Source of the DNA: JBPYCR01 sp051846915
GTDB lineage: Bacteria; Bacillota; Bacilli; Bacillales; Amphibacillaceae
NCBI RefSeq assembly: GCF_051846915.1
Contig: NZ_JBPYCR010000001.1
Location: 186,001-250,000 of the forward strand
Direction: 5' to 3'
DNA: 64,000 nt
Part shown: positions 9,682 to 18,393 of the stretch, piece after piece
Numbering within the stretch: position 1 is the first letter of the stretch
How the letters are laid out: every line of letters starts with the position of its first letter
The notes under the pieces: model-generated
Told to the model about the DNA's origin: nothing
What the model saw: the letters and a program-made list of their open reading frames with translations, nothing else
Databases searched by the model: none
Position numbers and translations under genes: made by a program

Positions 9682-10935
9682 TTAAATTTTATTTATCCCA
9701 ATATCCTTCCGATAGAAAAATGCATCTGTTGTATTAAAAATTTGCAAATAGTCATATGCGGTTTGTGCTGCTTGATCTAAATTCTCTCCAACTGCTCCAA
9801 CCAAAAGTACTCTACCGCCGTTCGATACGATTCCGTCTTTTGATTTTTCCGTACCTGCTTGAACGACAAATGTATAATCGGTTGGCTCGGATACAGGAAT
9901 AGGGGCTCCTTTTTTATATAAACCCGGGTAACCTGCGGAGGCGACAACAACCCCAACGCACGCTTCGTCTTTCCACTCCAATTCAGGATCTTTTCCGGCC
10001 ATGACATCAAGAATAACCTGATCAAGATCGTTATTCATTAAAGGCAGCACGACTTGTGTTTCCGGGTCACCAAAACGAGTGTTGAACTCGATTACTTTCG
10101 GCCCTTTCGGTGTGTTCATTAGTCCAGCATATAAAATTCCTGTAAAAGGCCGTCCTTCCTCCATCAAGCTGTCTGCCGCTTTTTGAAGTACAACTTTTTC
10201 CGTATAGGTTAAAATATCTTCTGTAACGTCAGGCACCGGGGCAAATGCTCCCATGCCGCCCGTATTTGGCCCTTCATCGTTATCATAGGCTCGTTTATGG
10301 TCTCTTGCCGGCATCATGGGAAATACATTATTTTCATGTACGAAGGCCATTAAGGAAAACTCATTCCCTTCAAGAAACTCTTCAATAACAATGGTTGCTC
10401 CAGCTTCGGCAAACGTTTTTTCAATCATCATATTGTCAATTGCTTCGATTGCCTGCTCTTTTGTTTCAGCAACGATCACACCTTTTCCTTCTGCCAAACC
10501 ATCTGCTTTAACAACGATAGGAGCGCCTTGTTGCTCAATGTAACGTTTTGCTGCTTCGGCATCCGTAAATGTTTCATATGCTGCGGTAGGTATTTCGTAT
10601 TTTTTCATGAAATCTTTTGCAAAGCTTTTACTGCCTTCGAGTAACGCGGCTTTTTCAGTTGGTGCAAAAACAGCTAAATTTTCTTCCTGAAAACGATCAG
10701 CAATTCCAGCATTTAACGGAGCTTCCGGACCAACAATTGTTAAGTCGATGCCTGCTTCTTTGGCAAAGTGAACCAAACCATCAATGTCCATTTCATTAAT
10801 ATTCACACACGTAGCATGCTTATCCATCCCACCATTACCCGGCGCAGCGTAAAGTTTATCCACTTGACTACTTTTTTCTAAATGCATGACCAAACTATGC
10901 TCGCGACCACCGCGACCTACAACTAAAATGTTCAT
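9682..10935 (-). CDS. purD: Phosphoribosylamine-glycine ligase PurD
   Basis: ATP-grasp enzyme joining phosphoribosylamine and glycine to GAR, the second purine step. The N-terminal VVGRGGREHSL, EGSKSFAKDFM, KADGLAEGKGVIV, HKRAYDNDEGPNTGGMGAF and EFNTRFGDPETQ are the family motifs. Length is 417 from the ATG at 10935, which has AAAGGTG eight bases upstream; the track of codons before it does not match the family. It is the last gene of the operon. Alanine in the usual EFNARFGDPETQ motif is threonine here; the metal-binding glutamate and asparagine remain. Confidence 0.96.
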   Translation of the reverse strand: MNILVVGRGGREHSLVMHLEKSSQVDKLYAAPGNGGMDKHATCVNINEMDIDGLVHFAKEAGIDLTIVGPEAPLNAGIADRFQEENLAVFAPTEKAALLEGSKSFAKDFMKKYEIPTAAYETFTDAEAAKRYIEQQGAPIVVKADGLAEGKGVIVAETKEQAIEAIDNMMIEKTFAEAGATIVIEEFLEGNEFSLMAFVHENNVFPMMPARDHKRAYDNDEGPNTGGMGAFAPVPDVTEDILTYTEKVVLQKAADSLMEEGRPFTGILYAGLMNTPKGPKVIEFNTRFGDPETQVVLPLMNNDLDQVILDVMAGKDPELEWKDEACVGVVVASAGYPGLYKKGAPIPVSEPTDYTFVVQAGTEKSKDGIVSNGGRVLLVGAVGENLDQAAQTAYDYLQIFNTTDAFFYRKDIGINKI

Positions 10936-10977
10936 CGAACTACACCTTTCATATGTTGTATTCATTTTTCGTCTATT

Positions 10978-11131
10978 AGAAGTTGTTCAAAAAGCCACCA
11001 AATTATTAGAGGCGAATCTCTTCGTTCGCTTGTTTCTCCGCTACTCATGTATTTAAATGCATACATTCCGCTGCTCGAACTGCGCCGCCTCGACCTTCTT
11101 GCTCCTAATTCGGCACTTTTTGAACACGCAC
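10978..11131. repeat. GTTCAAAAAG-ended inverted-repeat element, copy A
   Basis: The ends AGAAGTTGTTCAAAAAGCC and GGCACTTTTTGAACACGCAC are near-complementary and enclose about 115 bases. It lies between purH and purD inside the operon. A shorter element with matching ends occurs at 21420-21494, so the ends define a dispersed non-coding repeat. Confidence 0.75.
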
Positions 11132-11140
11132 TATTAACGA

Positions 11141-12673
11141 TTAATGTTTAAAATGGCGCATATTTGTAAATACCATGGCAATTCCGTGTTTGTTACAGGC
11201 GTCAATGGAATCTTGATCACGCTTGGAACCACCTGGCTGGATTATCGCTGTAATACCTGATGCCGCTGCTGTTTCAACCGTGTCCGGCATAGGGAAAAAG
11301 GCATCGGAAGCCAGCACTGCACCTTTTGTTTTCGAATCTGCTTGCTCGATTGCAATTTTCGCTGCCCCTACCCTATTCATCTGGCCCGCACCAATACCGA
11401 TCGTTTGCTTGTCTTTAGCGAGTACAATAGCATTTGATTTAACGTGTTTGACCGCTTTCCAAGAAAACAACAAATCAGCAATTTCTTCTTTGGATGGCTG
11501 ACGTTCGGTTGGACATGTTAACTGTTCTTCTGTTACCTGACCTTGGTCACTGTTCTGAACAAGAGCGCCACCTTTAACGGTCGTTAATTTGTTGTATACT
11601 TGATCATCTTTTGTCATTTCAACCGTTAGCAATCGAATATTTTTCTTTTGTGTTAAAATGTCAAATGCCTTTTCCGTAAAACTTGGTGCCATTACAATTT
11701 CTAGGAATAACGCACTTAATTGCTCCGCTGTTGCCTCATCCACTTCCCGGTTACAAGCAATAATACCACCAAAAATTGAAACGGGGTCCGCATCATACGC
11801 TCGTTGAAACGCATGACTAATTGTATCCGCCAAACCGATGCCACATGGGTTCATATGCTTAACTGCTACAACGGCCGGCTCCTCATATTCTGCTACCATT
11901 TCAAGCGCTGCATTCGCATCTTGGATATTGTTATAGGATAGTTCCTTCCCGTGAAGCTGCTCAGACGATGCCAAGCTTAATGTTGTGCTTTGCGCTTCTC
12001 TGTAAAAAGCTGCTTTTTGATGCGGGTTTTCACCATATCGTAAAGATTGTACTTTTTCATATGTAACCGTGTATGTTTCCGGAAAAGTCTCTCGCGTCTG
12101 TTCTGTAAAATAACGTGCGATCATCGCATCATAATGCGCCGTATGCCGGAAAACTTTCGCAGCAAGTTGTTGACGTTTTGCCACGTTTACGTTTTGTTGT
12201 TTTAATCCTTCAAGAACGGACTCATAATCAGCCGGATCTACAACAACCGTAACATCTCGGAAGTTCTTGGCTGCTGCACGAAGCATCGTCGGTCCACCAA
12301 TGTCAATATTTTCTACAATTTCTTCATCAGAAACACCCAGTTTTGCCAATGTTTCTTTGAAGGGATATAAATTTACAACGACAAGATCAATCGGGTCGAT
12401 GTTGTTTTCCTGTAATTGCTTTTCGTGGTCAGCATTATCTCTTTTTGCCAGTAATCCACCGTGTACATTTGGGTGAAGTGTTTTAACTCGGCCGTCCAGA
12501 ATTTCTGGAAAATCAGTTATAGAGTCGACGTTTTCTGCTTCAATCCCAGCTTCCTGTATGAGGCGTAGTGTTCCGCCAGTAGAAATAATTTCATATCCTA
12601 AACTAATAAGTCCTTTGGCAAACTCCGCAATATTTTCTTTGTTGGAAACACTAATTAATGCTCGCTTTTTCAT
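11141..12673 (-). CDS. purH: Bifunctional AICAR transformylase/IMP cyclohydrolase PurH
   Basis: Catalyses the last two steps to IMP. The N-terminal cyclohydrolase domain has the STGGT and KTLHPNVHGG motifs. The C-terminal transformylase domain has VKHMNPCG with the catalytic Lys-His pair, GAGQMNRVGA and ASDAFFPMPDTVE. Length is 510 from the ATG at 12673, preceded by AAAGGAGC; upstream in-frame codons are not part of the family. The end reads VFTNMRHFKH where VFTGxRHFKH is usual. Spacing to purN is about 130 bases. Confidence 0.96.
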   Translation of the reverse strand: MKKRALISVSNKENIAEFAKGLISLGYEIISTGGTLRLIQEAGIEAENVDSITDFPEILDGRVKTLHPNVHGGLLAKRDNADHEKQLQENNIDPIDLVVVNLYPFKETLAKLGVSDEEIVENIDIGGPTMLRAAAKNFRDVTVVVDPADYESVLEGLKQQNVNVAKRQQLAAKVFRHTAHYDAMIARYFTEQTRETFPETYTVTYEKVQSLRYGENPHQKAAFYREAQSTTLSLASSEQLHGKELSYNNIQDANAALEMVAEYEEPAVVAVKHMNPCGIGLADTISHAFQRAYDADPVSIFGGIIACNREVDEATAEQLSALFLEIVMAPSFTEKAFDILTQKKNIRLLTVEMTKDDQVYNKLTTVKGGALVQNSDQGQVTEEQLTCPTERQPSKEEIADLLFSWKAVKHVKSNAIVLAKDKQTIGIGAGQMNRVGAAKIAIEQADSKTKGAVLASDAFFPMPDTVETAAASGITAIIQPGGSKRDQDSIDACNKHGIAMVFTNMRHFKH

Positions 12674-12803
12674 CGGTTTTGCTCCTTTAATAAAAAATTT
12701 AAACATAGCGCTTAAGCTCTTGCGATTCTATCTCACATAGAACCATTCACCAGCAAGAGTAGGCGAGATTTGTTATTATTTCGCTGATGACCTGAGGATA
12801 TTG

Positions 12804-13370
12804 CTAATCCTTCAACATAAGGTCTTTGATGACACGCGGATATAAGCGATGTTCCACTTTTTGGATGCGTTTTTTTAACGTCTCAATCGTTTCATCCGGG
12901 AACATTTCCAGCTCTTCCTGCGCAATAATTGGTCCTGAATCCATTCCGCTATCTACATAATGTACCGTAACACCGGTTTTCCCAACACCTGCTTCAACTG
13001 CTTGTCCGATGGCATCTTTTCCAGGAAATGCAGGTAGAAGAGACGGGTGAATATTAATAATTCTTTCCTCATACACGTCAAGCAACATTTTTCCAATCAT
13101 GCGCATATAGCCGGCTAAAAATATCCACGTCACACCAGCTTCTTGCAGCTTATCAACCAACACTCGCTCGTAAGCTTGTTTGGAAGGGTAATCTTTTGCG
13201 GAAAACACGAACGTTGGAACGTCAAAATAATTGGCTTTATCTATTACTTTAGCGTCAGGTTGATCACATACGAGGAACGTTATGTCGCAGCCGGGAATTT
13301 TTTCTTTCATAATTGCTTCAAAATTGCTCCCTGTCCCGGATGCAAACACCGCAGCACGGACCTTACTCAT
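12804..13370 (-). CDS. purN: GAR transformylase PurN
   Basis: Transfers formyl from 10-formyl-tetrahydrofolate to GAR. The 188-residue product begins VRAAVFASGTGSNFEAI (phosphate loop). INIHPSLLPAFPGK holds the catalytic Asn and His, and HYVDSGMDSGPII the catalytic Asp. Its start lies eight bases inside the end of purM, so translation is coupled. Confidence 0.96.
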   Translation of the reverse strand: MSKVRAAVFASGTGSNFEAIMKEKIPGCDITFLVCDQPDAKVIDKANYFDVPTFVFSAKDYPSKQAYERVLVDKLQEAGVTWIFLAGYMRMIGKMLLDVYEERIINIHPSLLPAFPGKDAIGQAVEAGVGKTGVTVHYVDSGMDSGPIIAQEELEMFPDETIETLKKRIQKVEHRLYPRVIKDLMLKD

Positions 13371-14382
13371 GGAAAAATACTCCTTCGCGATCAGTCACTT
13401 TTCCGATAAGGGCAGCTTGTTCTCCTTGATCATTTAATATGCCCAATGCTTTGGTGACATCTTCTTCGGCAACAACGAGCGCCATTCCAATCCCCATATT
13501 AAAAACGCCGTACATTTCTTCTGTAGAAATTTGACCGGACTTTTGCAGAAATGAGAAAATTTCCGGTACGTCCCAGCTTGCCGAATCAAGTTCGACTCCG
13601 AGTCCTTCCGGAAGCATACGTGGGAAATTTTCATAAAATCCACCACCGGTAATATGGGAAATTCCTTTAATTTCAATGTTTTCCATTACAGATGCGACTG
13701 CTTTTGCGTAAATTTTTGTCGGTGTGAGCAGCGTATTCCCTAAAGGTTCAGACAGTCCTTCATATTTTTTATCAAGGTCGTACTGCTCAACTAGTTTACG
13801 GACAAGAGAGTATCCATTCGAATGAATTCCACTGGAAGCAATCCCTATCACTGCATCGTTTGTTTTTATAGCGTCCCCTGTAATCAGCTTTGATTTTTCA
13901 GCAATACCTACTGTGAATCCAGCTAAATCATATTCATCTTCCGCATACATACCGGGCATCTCCGCAGTTTCTCCCCCTACGAGAGCTGCACCGGCTTGCA
14001 CACAGCCTTCAGAAATTCCGGCAACGATTTGTTCAATGGTTTCTGGGTTATTTTTCCCACAGCCTATATAGTCCAAGAAAAATAATGGTTTGGCTCCTTG
14101 TGCTACAATATCGTTTACACACATCGCGACTAAATCAATTCCAATCGTATCATGCTGATCCATTTGAAAAGCGAGCTTTAATTTAGTGCCAACACCATCT
14201 GTTCCGGAAACGAGTACAGGCTCATCATAGTTCAGATTCGTTAACTCAAACAACCCGGCAAATGAACCAATGCCGCCAAGCACCTCTGGACGGGATGTTT
14301 TGGAAATGTGCTTTTTCATCCGCTCCACAGCCTCATAGCCTTTATTAACATCTACTCCGGCTTTTTTATATACATTTGACAT
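13363..14382 (-). CDS. purM: AIR synthetase PurM
   Basis: ATP-dependent ring closure of FGAM to AIR. The 339-residue product has SGTDGVGTKLKLAF, IGIDLVAMCVNDI, GGETAEMPGMY and HITGGGFYEN, all standard. The next gene purN overlaps it by eight bases. An unusual 320-base gap with repeat DNA separates it from purF. Confidence 0.96.
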   Translation of the reverse strand: MSNVYKKAGVDVNKGYEAVERMKKHISKTSRPEVLGGIGSFAGLFELTNLNYDEPVLVSGTDGVGTKLKLAFQMDQHDTIGIDLVAMCVNDIVAQGAKPLFFLDYIGCGKNNPETIEQIVAGISEGCVQAGAALVGGETAEMPGMYAEDEYDLAGFTVGIAEKSKLITGDAIKTNDAVIGIASSGIHSNGYSLVRKLVEQYDLDKKYEGLSEPLGNTLLTPTKIYAKAVASVMENIEIKGISHITGGGFYENFPRMLPEGLGVELDSASWDVPEIFSFLQKSGQISTEEMYGVFNMGIGMALVVAEEDVTKALGILNDQGEQAALIGKVTDREGVFFHE

Positions 14383-14513
14383 TTATTACGCCCCTAAATA
14401 AAAGTGTTTTAAAATTTTATTAATGAAAAGACAAGCTAAATGATTTCTTTAAAGAAAAATTGAAGAAGCAAGTTCATATGATTTTTATTGTTCCATTGAA
14501 TCATAATACAGGT

Positions 14514-14698
14514 AGCTAACGAGAGTTCCTTACAAGGATCGAGTGGGTCACACGTTGTGACGCGCGTTCCTCTCATGTTAACGAGCGTTCCTCCCGGCTT
14601 GATGCGCGATACTCTCCACGCCATGCGCATTCCCGCCATATTCATGCGCGCTTCTCACACCTCTACGCGCGATCCGTTCCCAATTACAAAGCACGCTC
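14514..14698. repeat. Degenerate 21-nt repeat array inside the purine operon (R3)
   Basis: Eight units of about 21 bases such as TAACGAGCGTTCCTCCCGGC and TGATGCGCGATACTCTCCAC. The core ACGAGCGTTCCTC matches the unit of the array at 40.5 kb (TGACGAGCGTTGCTCCTATG). It fills most of the 323-base purF-purM gap; the remaining 130 bases before purM show no feature I recognise. Confidence 0.75.
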
Positions 14699-14705
14699 TA
14701 CTTTT

Positions 14706-16049
14706 TTAATCATTTAATTTTACTGGATAATCTCCTGTAAAGCAGGCGCTGCATATACCCTGGTTAATTGTTTTATCTTTTACGATGGCGTTCTCCAGTC
14801 CATCTTTACTTAAAAATGCTAGACTATCTGCACCAATAATTTCACGTATTTCTTCGATCGAGTTATTGGCAGCGATTAGTTCTTCCTTTGTCTTCATATC
14901 AATTCCGTAATAGCACGGACTTTCAATATGTGGAGAAGCGATTCGCACGTGCACTTCGGTCGCTCCAGCCTCTTTAATCATACGAACAATTCGTTTGCAC
15001 GTCGTACCACGTACAATGGAATCGTCAATCATAACAACACGTTTGCCTTGGACGATCCCGCGAACAGGTGTAAGTTTCATTTTTACCCCTTGATCACGCA
15101 ACTCCTGTGTTGGCTGAATAAATGTTCTGCCGATGTATCGGTTTTTAATTACACCCATCTCATACGGCAGCCCACTTTGTTCCGCATAGCCAATAGCAGC
15201 AGATATGCTTGAATCCGGCACCCCTGTAACTACATCCGCCTCAACGAGGGATTCTTTTGCTAGTTCGATTCCCATTTGTTTACGGGAAGCATGCACATTG
15301 ACATGATTTAAGTCGCTGTCCGGCCTTGATAAATAAACATATTCCATGCCACATATTTTTCGAGCTTCACGAAAAGCAAATCGAGTGGAACGAATACCTT
15401 CGTTGCTAATTGTCAGTAACTCGCCTGGCATTACTTCACGTTCGAACGTTGCACCAACGATGTCGAATGCACATGTTTCCGCTGCAACCACATAAGCGTC
15501 ACCAAGTTTGCCGATAGACAACGGACGAATTCCCCGCGGATCAAGAGCTACAATCATGCGATCTTCCTGTAGCATTAAAAATGCATATGCACCAACAATT
15601 TTTTGCAATGCTTCAATGATTGCTTCTTCGGTTGTATCTTTTCCGGTACGTCTTATTAAATGAGCTAATATTTCCGGGTCAGATGTCGTCTGCAGGATGC
15701 TTCCCTGGTCCTCCAATTCCCCGCGGAGGGTATGAGCATTCATAATATTGCCATTATGGGCTACAGCGAGACTTCCCTTTTGAGATCGAAAAATTAGCGG
15801 TTGAACTGCATCAACCTCGCTGTCCCCTTCACCCGCATAACGAACATGCCCGATTGCAGCATGCCCACTAAGCTTAGAAAAGTCGACCCGTTTAAATACA
15901 TCGTTCACCAGTCCAAGCCTGCGATGAAGCTTTAATTTCTCTCCGTCACTGATGACAACTCCTGCGCTTTCCTGTCCACGGTGCTGAAGGGCATGAAGTC
16001 CGTAATACGTGATTGCTGCTGCTTGCTCGTGCCCCCAAATTCCAAACAT
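14706..16049 (-). CDS. purF: Amidophosphoribosyltransferase PurF with defective N-terminus
   Basis: Normally makes phosphoribosylamine from PRPP and glutamine. The PRPP site (VVMIDDSIVRGTT) and the four iron-sulfur cysteines (KICGMEY, SPCYYG, CSAC) are kept. The N-terminus is abnormal. The family needs a processed N-terminal Cys in ECGVFGIWG; here the frame reads EIKRINGECVMFGIWG, but no ATG, GTG or TTG lies between the in-frame TAA at 16083-16085 and the TGT at 16053-16055. The first usable starts are GTG 16052 and ATG 16049, the latter with GGGGA seven bases upstream; both lie after the cysteine. RYATAG of the glutamine site reads RYAGEG. Glutaminase activity is therefore probably lost; ammonia-dependent activity may remain. 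Product 447 residues. Confidence 0.88.
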   Translation of the reverse strand: MFGIWGHEQAAAITYYGLHALQHRGQESAGVVISDGEKLKLHRRLGLVNDVFKRVDFSKLSGHAAIGHVRYAGEGDSEVDAVQPLIFRSQKGSLAVAHNGNIMNAHTLRGELEDQGSILQTTSDPEILAHLIRRTGKDTTEEAIIEALQKIVGAYAFLMLQEDRMIVALDPRGIRPLSIGKLGDAYVVAAETCAFDIVGATFEREVMPGELLTISNEGIRSTRFAFREARKICGMEYVYLSRPDSDLNHVNVHASRKQMGIELAKESLVEADVVTGVPDSSISAAIGYAEQSGLPYEMGVIKNRYIGRTFIQPTQELRDQGVKMKLTPVRGIVQGKRVVMIDDSIVRGTTCKRIVRMIKEAGATEVHVRIASPHIESPCYYGIDMKTKEELIAANNSIEEIREIIGADSLAFLSKDGLENAIVKDKTINQGICSACFTGDYPVKLND

Positions 16050-16063
16050 CACACATTCCCCAT

Positions 16064-18283
16064 TTATTCGTTTGATTTCAACTTATTTGGTATTGCTTCT
16101 TTCCAAAGGCTGCTTAGTATTTTCACATCTTCTTCTACGATGCTTGTATCATTTTTTTGGACAACATACTTTCCGTCATTGGTCACTTGACCAATTGCTG
16201 TTGCGTCATCAATAATGCTTTCAAACCTTGATTGATTTTCTTTTTTTACGGTGATAATAAATCTAGACTGTGACTCACTGAATAATGCAACTGTCGCATC
16301 TTCGGTTATATCAACGTCTAAACCAAGTCCTTTGTCCTGAAAAACACTTTCAGCAAGCGCTACAGCTAGACCTCCCTCTGCAACATCATGGGCTGACTGA
16401 ACAACCCCTTCTTGAATAGCCTGCAAAATCTGCTTTTGTCTTTTTGCTTCTATATGCAAGTCAATAGCAGGTGCCTTTCCGTTATATTTACCGTCAACAA
16501 TATTTTGTAATTCACTGCCACCGAATTCCGCTTTTGTTTCACCAACGAGGTAGATCACATCGCCAGCTTCTTGAAAATGGCTCGGGGTAATGTGCTCCGG
16601 TGACGTGTGTACACCTACCATCCCAATAATCGGCGTCGGGAAAATAGCTTCCCCTTTTGATTGATTGTACATGGAAACATTCCCACTAATGACAGGTGTT
16701 TCAAGTGTTTTCGAAGCTTCACTAATCCCATCAATACTTTTTTCCATTTGCCAAAAAACTTCCGGATTCGTTGGATTTCCATAATTCAATCCATCTGTCA
16801 GCGCTAACGGCTTCGCTCCTGAGCAAACGATATTACGAGCCGCCTCTGCTACGGCAATTTTCCCGCCTGTCTCCGGATCTAAGTAAATATACCGTGAATT
16901 ACAATCCGTCGTAATGGCGATCGATGTGTCAGTATCTTCTATTTTCACAACGGCTGCATCCGAACCCGGTGCAACGATCGTGTTGCCAAGTGCTCCGGTA
17001 TCGTATTGGGTGTATACCCATTCCTTACTAGCTATTGTTGGCTGTTGCAGCAATTGCTTTAAAATCGCTTTATGATCAGTCACTTCTGGAATCGTATTTT
17101 CCATTTGTTGATAGTCTTTAAAATAGGCAGCTTCCTTTGAAGGTAAGTGGTAAACAGGGGAATCCTCGGCCAATGCATCCACCGGTATTTCCGCCATCAA
17201 TTCACCATGCTGCTTAATGCGAAATACTTTATCCTCGATTACGGTACCAATTGCTACTGCATCAATATCGTGTTTAGAAAATGTATCAATAATTTCATTT
17301 TCACGACCTTTTTTAACGACAAGCAGCATCCGTTCCTGTGATTCAGAGAGCATCAGTTCATATGCATTCATATTTTCTTCCCGTTGCGGTACGAAATCAA
17401 GATCCATCTCAATACCAGTACCGGCAGCACTTGCCATTTCACTGGCGGAAGATGTTAGGCCTGCCGCACCCATATCCTGCATGCCGACTAAAGCATCTGA
17501 CTGAATGACTTCCAAACATGCATCTATCAGCCTTTTTTCAATTTCCGGATCACCAATTGCTACGGCTGACGTATGTGATTCTGCTTCTCCTTCCACGACA
17601 TCAGATGAAAATGTTGCGCCATGAATTCCGTCTTTACCTGTATCCCTACCAGCGTAAATGACAACATTACCTACACCTGAGGCAACTCCTTTTTGAATAT
17701 CAGCGTGATCAATTAAACCAATACACATCGCATTTACAAGCGGATTATCCTCATAACAATCATCAAATTGAATTTCGCCACCTACCGTTGGCACTTCCAG
17801 TGTATTTCCATAATGTGCAATTCCACGGGCAACTTCCTTCAATAAATACGGGGTGCGTTCAGCAGTTAAATTACCAAACCGTAACGAATTCATTAAAGCA
17901 ATCGGTTTTGCTCCCATTGAAAATACATCACGAACAATCCCGCCGACTCCTGTTGCTGCCCCTTCAAACGGCTCTACTGCAGATGGGCTGTTATGGCTCT
18001 CTAGTTTAAAAACAACTGCTTTATTATTGCCGATATCAATCACCCCGGCACCTTCTCCAGGCCCCTGAAGGACATGCGGTGCTTTCGTCGGGAATTTTTT
18101 AAGCAGCGGCTTCGATGTTTTATAGCTGCAATGTTCCGACCACATAACAGAAAAGATTCCTGTTTCTGTATAGTTTGGCAATCGATTCATTACGTCTTTT
18201 GCCATGTTATATTCTTCATCGGATAATCCCATTTCTTTGTACAACTGCTCCCGCTCTATTTGCTCAGGTGTGATGTTTAACAT
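16064..18283 (-). CDS. purL: FGAM synthase large subunit PurL (small-type) with HNHP changed
   Basis: ATP-dependent amidation of FGAR to FGAM. At 739 residues it is the small Bacillus-type PurL, which normally works with PurS and the glutaminase PurQ. MWSEHCSYKTSK and GPGEGAGVIDIGN are present, as are AATGVGGIVRDVFSMGA and AARNIVCSGA. The near-invariant ESHNHPS motif reads ESHNSPS, the serine codon being AGC at about 17980. Neither purQ nor purS is found upstream, where B. subtilis has them. Its 3' end overlaps where the purF leader codons would lie. Confidence 0.93.
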   Translation of the reverse strand: MLNITPEQIEREQLYKEMGLSDEEYNMAKDVMNRLPNYTETGIFSVMWSEHCSYKTSKPLLKKFPTKAPHVLQGPGEGAGVIDIGNNKAVVFKLESHNSPSAVEPFEGAATGVGGIVRDVFSMGAKPIALMNSLRFGNLTAERTPYLLKEVARGIAHYGNTLEVPTVGGEIQFDDCYEDNPLVNAMCIGLIDHADIQKGVASGVGNVVIYAGRDTGKDGIHGATFSSDVVEGEAESHTSAVAIGDPEIEKRLIDACLEVIQSDALVGMQDMGAAGLTSSASEMASAAGTGIEMDLDFVPQREENMNAYELMLSESQERMLLVVKKGRENEIIDTFSKHDIDAVAIGTVIEDKVFRIKQHGELMAEIPVDALAEDSPVYHLPSKEAAYFKDYQQMENTIPEVTDHKAILKQLLQQPTIASKEWVYTQYDTGALGNTIVAPGSDAAVVKIEDTDTSIAITTDCNSRYIYLDPETGGKIAVAEAARNIVCSGAKPLALTDGLNYGNPTNPEVFWQMEKSIDGISEASKTLETPVISGNVSMYNQSKGEAIFPTPIIGMVGVHTSPEHITPSHFQEAGDVIYLVGETKAEFGGSELQNIVDGKYNGKAPAIDLHIEAKRQKQILQAIQEGVVQSAHDVAEGGLAVALAESVFQDKGLGLDVDITEDATVALFSESQSRFIITVKKENQSRFESIIDDATAIGQVTNDGKYVVQKNDTSIVEEDVKILSSLWKEAIPNKLKSNE

Positions 18284-18321
18284 AAGGATAATCTTCCCTT
18301 CAATAGTGTAATAGTCAATAG

Positions 18322-18393
18322 TTATTTCAGCTGATTTTTATGTACCCATGTGTCCGCTTGTTCATTCAACAAATGACGGAACACGGATCGTTT
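18322..18393 (-). pseudogene. Possible 3' scrap of a deleted gene (purQ?)
   Basis: The 108-base gap between purB and purL has an open stretch reading SVFRHLLNEQADTWVHKNQL before a TAA. Its place just before purL would suit a purQ C-terminal end left by a deletion, but the residues are too few to identify. Treat this only as a pointer to the deletion junction. Confidence 0.2.
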
